From Bacteroidales bacterium UBA1192 (GTDB taxonomy: Bacteria > Bacteroidota > Bacteroidia > Bacteroidales > Bacteroidaceae), in the NCBI GenBank assembly GCA_002310175.1, contig DBYG01000074.1, positions 1 through 16,436 of the forward strand: DNA of 16,436 bases, given 5' to 3'. Positions 12,577-16,436 of the stretch are shown in pieces. The notes beneath the pieces are model-generated. The model made no database searches and had not been told where the DNA came from. It saw only the letters and a list, made by a program, of their open reading frames with translations. Every line of letters begins with the position of its first letter. Position 1 is the stretch's first letter. A program made the translations under genes and the position numbers.

Positions 12577-13575
12577 ATGAGAATCAAGTCAATATTAGCC
12601 GTCACCACACTGCTTGCCGCAATGATGACATCCTGTACCACCCGCAATGCATGGGTGCATGTAAGTGAAAACAAGTTCATCGGTCCCGATGGCAATGAAA
12701 TCGTTTTCAGAGGTCTATGTTTCTCCGATCCTGTCAAACTGGTACGTGAGAACCAATGGAACGAGCGGTATTTTGCCGAAGCTGCCCGTTGGGGCGCCAA
12801 TGTGGTACGCTTTGCTGTTCATCCTTCCAATCTCAACTCACTGGGCTGGGAAAAGACTTTCCAGGTGATGGACCAAGGTATAGAATGGGCCAAACAATAT
12901 GGCATGTATGTCATTATGGACTGGCATTCCATAGGTAACCTGAAGGAAGAACGTTACACGTCTGCCATGTACAACACCACCAAGGCCGAAACATTCAAGT
13001 TCTGGCGCACAGTAGCACAACGCTACAGGAATGAGTCTCAGGTGGCCCTTTACGAATTGTTCAATGAACCCACCATCAGCGGTACAGGTCCATGTACATG
13101 GACAGAGTGGAAACAGTTACAGGAACAGATAATAGATACTATCCGCACATATAATCCCAACGCACTGTGTCTATGCGCAGGATTCAATTGGGCATATGAC
13201 CTTACCCCTGTGGAGAATGAGCCCATTCTCCGTCCGAACGTGGCATATGTGTCACATCCCTATCCCATGAAACGTGACCAACCATGGGAGGAACAGTGGG
13301 AAAAGGATTTCGGCTATGTGGCAGACAAGTATCCAGTTATCTGCACCGAGATAGGATTCTGTCTGGAAAATGAGCCGGGAGCTCACGTTCCCGTTATGTC
13401 AACCGACATATATGGCGAACATATTACAAAATATTTTGAAAAGAAAGGTATCTCATTCACAGTATGGTGTTTTGATACAAGTTGGGCCCCCATGCTGATA
13501 AGTGACTGGAATTTTACTCCCACAACACAGGGACGCTTCTTCAAGGCCTATCTTCAAAGCAAGGCCGGTAAGTGA
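12577..13575 (+). CDS. Glycoside hydrolase family 5 endoglucanase-type lipoprotein
   Basis: 332 residues starting at MRIKSILAVTTLLAAMM, with a signal peptide ending in TSC (C20), so probably a lipoprotein. The GH5 TIM-barrel landmarks are in order: FRGLCFSD (44-51), NVVRFAVHP (75-83), YVIMDWHS (111-118), acid/base ELFNEP (E164), YVSHPYP (224-230), nucleophile ICTEIGF (E258) and TVWCFDTSW (295-303). It should hydrolyse a beta-linked polysaccharide such as beta-1,4-glucan, but GH5 also covers mannan, xyloglucan and mixed-linkage substrates and the subfamily cannot be assigned here. It is a single gene with no SusC/SusD pair in view, so it is not part of a recognisable polysaccharide utilisation locus in this window. 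An open frame extends upstream to 12298 but has no signal peptide and overlaps the propeller gene, so ATG 12577 is chosen. Confidence 0.88.
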   Translation: MRIKSILAVTTLLAAMMTSCTTRNAWVHVSENKFIGPDGNEIVFRGLCFSDPVKLVRENQWNERYFAEAARWGANVVRFAVHPSNLNSLGWEKTFQVMDQGIEWAKQYGMYVIMDWHSIGNLKEERYTSAMYNTTKAETFKFWRTVAQRYRNESQVALYELFNEPTISGTGPCTWTEWKQLQEQIIDTIRTYNPNALCLCAGFNWAYDLTPVENEPILRPNVAYVSHPYPMKRDQPWEEQWEKDFGYVADKYPVICTEIGFCLENEPGAHVPVMSTDIYGEHITKYFEKKGISFTVWCFDTSWAPMLISDWNFTPTTQGRFFKAYLQSKAGK

Positions 13576-13585
13576 CCGCCTTTAC

Positions 13586-14353
13586 TTACTGTTCCACAAA
13601 CTGTTTGGCCTTGGTCAAGGTATCTATAGTGGCTGTCTGACCTTTCTCCAATGTGTAATATATCTTGATGTAAGCAGAGTCCTTGAGGAAGTCAACATGT
13701 CCCACCTCAATATTGTCAATCTTGATGCCAATACGCTTTTCCAGGTCTGCAATAAGCTCTTCCCTGCGTTCCGGAACAATCATGTCAATACGGTCGTACA
13801 ATACCAGTTTGGTGGATGTGTGCTTCAGCATCCTTCCGCTCTCAAGTATGCAGATAAGCAGCACAACAAGAAAGTTAGAAAGAATCGTAATACTCACATT
13901 GCCCACCGACAGTTCATAATGGGGGTTGTCAGTTACAGCTCCTACCATCTTGTATAAAGGAGCCAGACCATTCATGGCCGCCAAAGCGATTATGACAAAA
14001 AGATAGGTCATCTCACGGATGGGAACAGTTTCAGTGCGATATCTTATGACGCCAAAAATGGCGAACAGTCCAAGTGTAAGCCCCACACCGACCTCAACAT
14101 TACCCATGATGTAAAGCAGCATAAGCATGGCTGATGAAAAGACCATGAATGTGAAATAATAGTCGCGACGACGACTCTTCTTATAGTAGAAAAACTGGAC
14201 CAGGATCCAGCATACAAGCAGGTTCAAGAAAAATCTGATCATCAGTTCAACTATACTTTGCGATATAGACATCATACCGTCAGTTATCGCTTGTACATCA
14301 AAAAAATCCTCATCGGCAATCGTGTAATCGCCTAGTTCCTGAAATGAAATCAT
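13586..14353 (-). CDS. DUF4956 membrane protein, partner of VTC-type polymerase
   Basis: 255 residues. About five membrane segments are seen at roughly 37-57, 65-85, 88-104, 115-133 and 151-171, followed by a soluble C-terminal domain of about 80 residues. The central motif LFAIFGVIRYRTETVPIREM (97-116) is the family hallmark. DUF4956 genes are commonly found beside VTC-domain genes, as here, where the ATGA overlap (14350-14353) couples the two. By analogy with the eukaryotic VTC complex, it might form the membrane part through which polyphosphate or a related product passes; that is inference. It ends 10 nt from the convergent GH5 gene, so little room remains for a separate terminator. Confidence 0.85.
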   Translation of the reverse strand: MISFQELGDYTIADEDFFDVQAITDGMMSISQSIVELMIRFFLNLLVCWILVQFFYYKKSRRRDYYFTFMVFSSAMLMLLYIMGNVEVGVGLTLGLFAIFGVIRYRTETVPIREMTYLFVIIALAAMNGLAPLYKMVGAVTDNPHYELSVGNVSITILSNFLVVLLICILESGRMLKHTSTKLVLYDRIDMIVPERREELIADLEKRIGIKIDNIEVGHVDFLKDSAYIKIYYTLEKGQTATIDTLTKAKQFVEQ

Positions 14354-15147
14354 AAGACAGTTATTTTTTTGTTTATTGTTTTTTCAATCCACCTGACTTT
14401 CGGCTTGAATCTACCGCACCGGGCACCCGGTTCAGTCAACGTGACAGCAATGCAATATTTACTCACCCTAACCGGTTTGATCCTATGATTAAGGAGTATA
14501 TTCTTCATCTGACTGGATGCACGTCCATCCTGCTTGAGCTCTATTATCACAGCATCCTTAAGTGAAGCATTCACACCACTCCTGATGTTCCTGAATGACA
14601 AACAAGTGTCAATTGTCAGTCTTTCAGTCATATTAGCATTTACAAGAGTTATCCTGTCAAACCTTGTCTCCAGAACCGGTGAAAGGATATCTGCAGTAAA
14701 TGCAGAGTGCCTTGCAAGGTAATCCGTAGCATCCGTATCACTCTTGAAATCATAGAATTCAGAGGATGGTATTCCTATTCTCTTCTTTCTGGTACGACCC
14801 TTATTGTTCTTGCGCTTTATCTCCAAAAAAGAGATTCCGGAAGCGATATATGAACGTGTACGAACCTTCTGACGGGTAAGTCTGCGGTTATGATGATCCT
14901 GAAACATCCTTAATTCCGCAGTATCATAGTACAGTGTATTATATGGACTTATTCTTAACCCTTCAATAACCAACACCTTGTATCCGGCTTTATATGCATC
15001 ATCCAGCAGTTCAAGCAGAATCCTTTCACTTGTAAGATACTTCGTGTCTATACGGTTCATCAGCTTGACGGAGTCCATCTCCTCAAGCGTCACAGGCGGG
15101 AAATCCCTCAATGGTTCCTCAAACGGGATATGCTCAATCTCCGGCAT
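14350..15147 (-). CDS. VTC-domain polyphosphate polymerase
   Basis: 265 residues, almost all one VTC (triphosphate-tunnel) domain. Tunnel-lining charged residues are visible: NRIDTKY (R32, D34, K36), LYYDT (72-76), KVRTRSY (94-100), FLEIKRK (E109, K111), a basic run GRTRKKR (117-123), LTIDT (D180), IIELK (E203, K205) and SKYC (K230). Yeast Vtc4 uses this fold to make polyphosphate from ATP; bacterial homologues are annotated as polyphosphate polymerases, mostly without biochemical proof. No membrane segment, so it presumably works with the overlapping DUF4956 membrane protein. Its start overlaps the end of the upstream repeat-protein gene by 14 nt. Confidence 0.87.
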   Translation of the reverse strand: MPEIEHIPFEEPLRDFPPVTLEEMDSVKLMNRIDTKYLTSERILLELLDDAYKAGYKVLVIEGLRISPYNTLYYDTAELRMFQDHHNRRLTRQKVRTRSYIASGISFLEIKRKNNKGRTRKKRIGIPSSEFYDFKSDTDATDYLARHSAFTADILSPVLETRFDRITLVNANMTERLTIDTCLSFRNIRSGVNASLKDAVIIELKQDGRASSQMKNILLNHRIKPVRVSKYCIAVTLTEPGARCGRFKPKVRWIEKTINKKITVL

Positions 15148-15553
15148 CCTGTGTGATATATTCGAATACCTTCATGGACTTGAGCTTGCCTTTCGAGTCA
15201 TACGTGTACTGAGTATGCTTCTTACCAAACTCATTGTACTCATATTTCTTGTAATTATCAAGTACATTGCGCTCGTTATATACCAGTTCACGCAGCATTC
15301 TGCCATCGGAGCCATATTCGTAACGCTTACGCCATTTCTGACCGTCAAGACCGTACTCGATCTCTTCAATCTTCTTGCCGTCGGGATTATAAGTTGTCAC
15401 ATGGTCCAGAATCTTCCTGTTGGTCTTGGCATCAGTATTCCACTCCTTAACCACCATATTCATCTTGTTCAGTTTCTTAATCTGAACAGTATCCTGAGCC
15501 ATGGTCCACACGCAACAGAATGACACCAGGACCAATAAGGCACATCTTCTCAT
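15134..15553 (-). CDS. Small secreted YD/MORN-like repeat protein
   Basis: 139 residues. The signal peptide MRRCALLVLVSFCCVWTMA is probably cut at A19. The mature part has repeats of about 18-20 residues centred on Tyr-x-x-x-Gly: YNPDGKKIEEIEY, YGSDGRMLRELVY, YNEFGKKHTQYTY and YDSKGKLKSMKVFEY, the pattern of RHS/YD-type or antitoxin/MORN-like beta repeats. No catalytic motif is visible. It lies 52 nt downstream of the flotillin gene and overlaps the VTC gene by 14 nt, so it is part of the same run. An extracytoplasmic partner of the VTC/DUF4956 pair is a plausible but unproven role. Confidence 0.75.
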   Translation of the reverse strand: MRRCALLVLVSFCCVWTMAQDTVQIKKLNKMNMVVKEWNTDAKTNRKILDHVTTYNPDGKKIEEIEYGLDGQKWRKRYEYGSDGRMLRELVYNERNVLDNYKKYEYNEFGKKHTQYTYDSKGKLKSMKVFEYITQDAGD

Positions 15554-15605
15554 CTTGCTAACTTTATCTGTTTTCTATTGCTAAGATATGAAATAATGAA
15601 AAATG

Positions 15606-16436
15606 TTAATTCTTTTCCTTCTTGACTTCCTCAGACTGAGCATTCTCAGCCTCTTTCTTCCTGGCAAGATACTCCGGCAGATTCAGACCTGCCATGTTGA
15701 ACAAGTCAGACATAGGAGGAACTGATTTAAGCAGACCGCTCAGAAAGTTGGCGGTAGAGCCCTTTCCTTCAGCACTGTTACCTGAATCCCAAACTGTTAC
15801 GTTGTCGAACTTGATACCCTTGATGGCCTCCACCTGAGTCTTGACCAGCTCCGGCATCTTCTCCGACATGAGCAGCATGAATGCCTTAGCGGCATCTCCA
15901 CCTGCAGCCTGTACCATCTTGTCATAACCTGCAGCCTGCTTGGTCAGAATCTCATAATAACCTTTAGCCTCAGCCTCCATACGGGCGAATATGGCATCGG
16001 CCTCACCTTTGGCGCTTACACGCATTTTCTCAGCCTCAGCCTCAGCCGCTATTATAACACGGTCTTTCTCAACCTGCTGAGCAACCAGTATATTTGCCTG
16101 CTGAGTGGAACGTTCACGTTCTGCACGGGCATTCTCGGCATCACGCTCTGCGATATACGCATCCTGCAGAGCTTTAGCCTGCTGCACCTTCTCAGCTGTT
16201 ACGGCTAAGCGGTTAGCCTCAGCTTCCTTTTCACGGCGGAAAGCATCGGAATTGGCAATCTCAACTTTGGCATTGTTCTCACCCTGTACGGCTACGGCAT
16301 TTGCCTGTGAAGTACGGATACGTGTCTCCTTTACAGCCTCAGCCTTACCGATCTCACCATTACGGTCCTGCTCAGCCACGCTGACCTTAGCCTCATTGAT
16401 AGCTTTTGCGGCTGCCTCCTTACCCAAAGCCTGGAT
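15606..16436 (-). CDS. Flotillin-like protein, C-terminal part (start beyond window)
   Basis: The frame is open to the right edge (IQALGKEAAAKAINEAKV...), so the gene is cut by the window. An in-frame TTG at 16427 lies inside the conserved helix and is not the start. The 276 visible residues are the Ala/Glu-rich coiled coil typical of flotillins (EAKVSVAEQDRNGEIGKAEA..., EAEAEKMRVSAKGEADA), followed by the C-terminal region AKGYYEILTKQAAGYDKMVQ and a Lys/Glu-rich tail. Flotillins assemble membrane microdomains and scaffold other proteins; the SPFH/Band-7 domain and membrane anchor would be encoded to the right of the window. It is the first visible gene of the run leading to the VTC polymerase. 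Confidence 0.88.
   Translation of the reverse strand: MQALGKEAAAKAINEAKVSVAEQDRNGEIGKAEAVKETRIRTSQANAVAVQGENNAKVEIANSDAFRREKEAEANRLAVTAEKVQQAKALQDAYIAERDAENARAERERSTQQANILVAQQVEKDRVIIAAEAEAEKMRVSAKGEADAIFARMEAEAKGYYEILTKQAAGYDKMVQAAGGDAAKAFMLLMSEKMPELVKTQVEAIKGIKFDNVTVWDSGNSAEGKGSTANFLSGLLKSVPPMSDLFNMAGLNLPEYLARKKEAENAQSEEVKKEKN

Noticed and set aside
12679..12690. A third ATCG-N4-CGAT match (ATCGGTCCCGAT), like the peroxidase operators
   Set aside because: It lies inside the GH5 coding sequence in the conserved IGPDGNE segment, has a different centre, and is not near a promoter.

Overview
The window reads as chromosomal DNA of a Bacteroidales bacterium (Bacteroides/Phocaeicola/Prevotella-like). 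The evidence is the protein families (FISUMP domain, DUF4491, DUF4956, six-bladed-propeller lipoprotein, Bacteroidales-type histidine phosphatase), weak Shine-Dalgarno sites, and promoters of the Bacteroidota form TTTG-N19-TAnnTTTG. No rRNA, tRNA, CRISPR array or transposase was seen. The species cannot be fixed from the sequence alone.

Layout. (1) 1-578: 3' part of a FISUMP-domain protein. (2) 615-5724, minus strand: a tightly packed five-gene run in the order type I-like glutamine synthetase, bacterial-type PARG/TIGR02452 protein, APH-like kinase, secreted tyrosine phosphatase, second APH-like kinase. Two junctions overlap by one base. The PARG gene carries a 71-bp near-perfect palindrome inside its reading frame. 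(3) 5969-9255: a Na+/phosphate cotransporter-PhoU-like protein fused at its C-terminus to a PhoB-type winged-helix DNA-binding domain, converging on a secreted histidine phosphatase of the phytase/MINPP type. (4) 9370-11240: a 5'-truncated glutathione peroxidase remnant with a terminator-like hairpin, a DUF4491 membrane protein, then an intact glutathione peroxidase co-transcribed with an OhrR-like MarR regulator. Twin ATCG-N4-CGAT operators overlap the promoter. (5) 11286-13575: divergent six-bladed-propeller lipoprotein and GH5 glycosidase lipoprotein. (6) 13586-16436, minus strand: flotillin (cut by the window edge), small secreted YD-like repeat protein, VTC-type polyphosphate polymerase and DUF4956 membrane protein.

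Functional reading. Three loci concern phosphate: uptake/sensing (5969-7936), release from organic phosphates outside the cytoplasm (7978-9255), and probably polyphosphate synthesis (14350-15147 with 13586-14353). The most unusual gene is the transporter fused to a DNA-binding domain, which could couple phosphate transport status to transcription in one polypeptide. The second unusual locus is the glutamine synthetase-PARG-kinase-phosphatase-kinase operon, which suggests nitrogen assimilation linked to removal of ADP-ribose or phosphate groups; this is inference. The peroxidase/OhrR pair looks like a self-contained organic-peroxide response unit whose operators, promoter and redox cysteine can all be seen.
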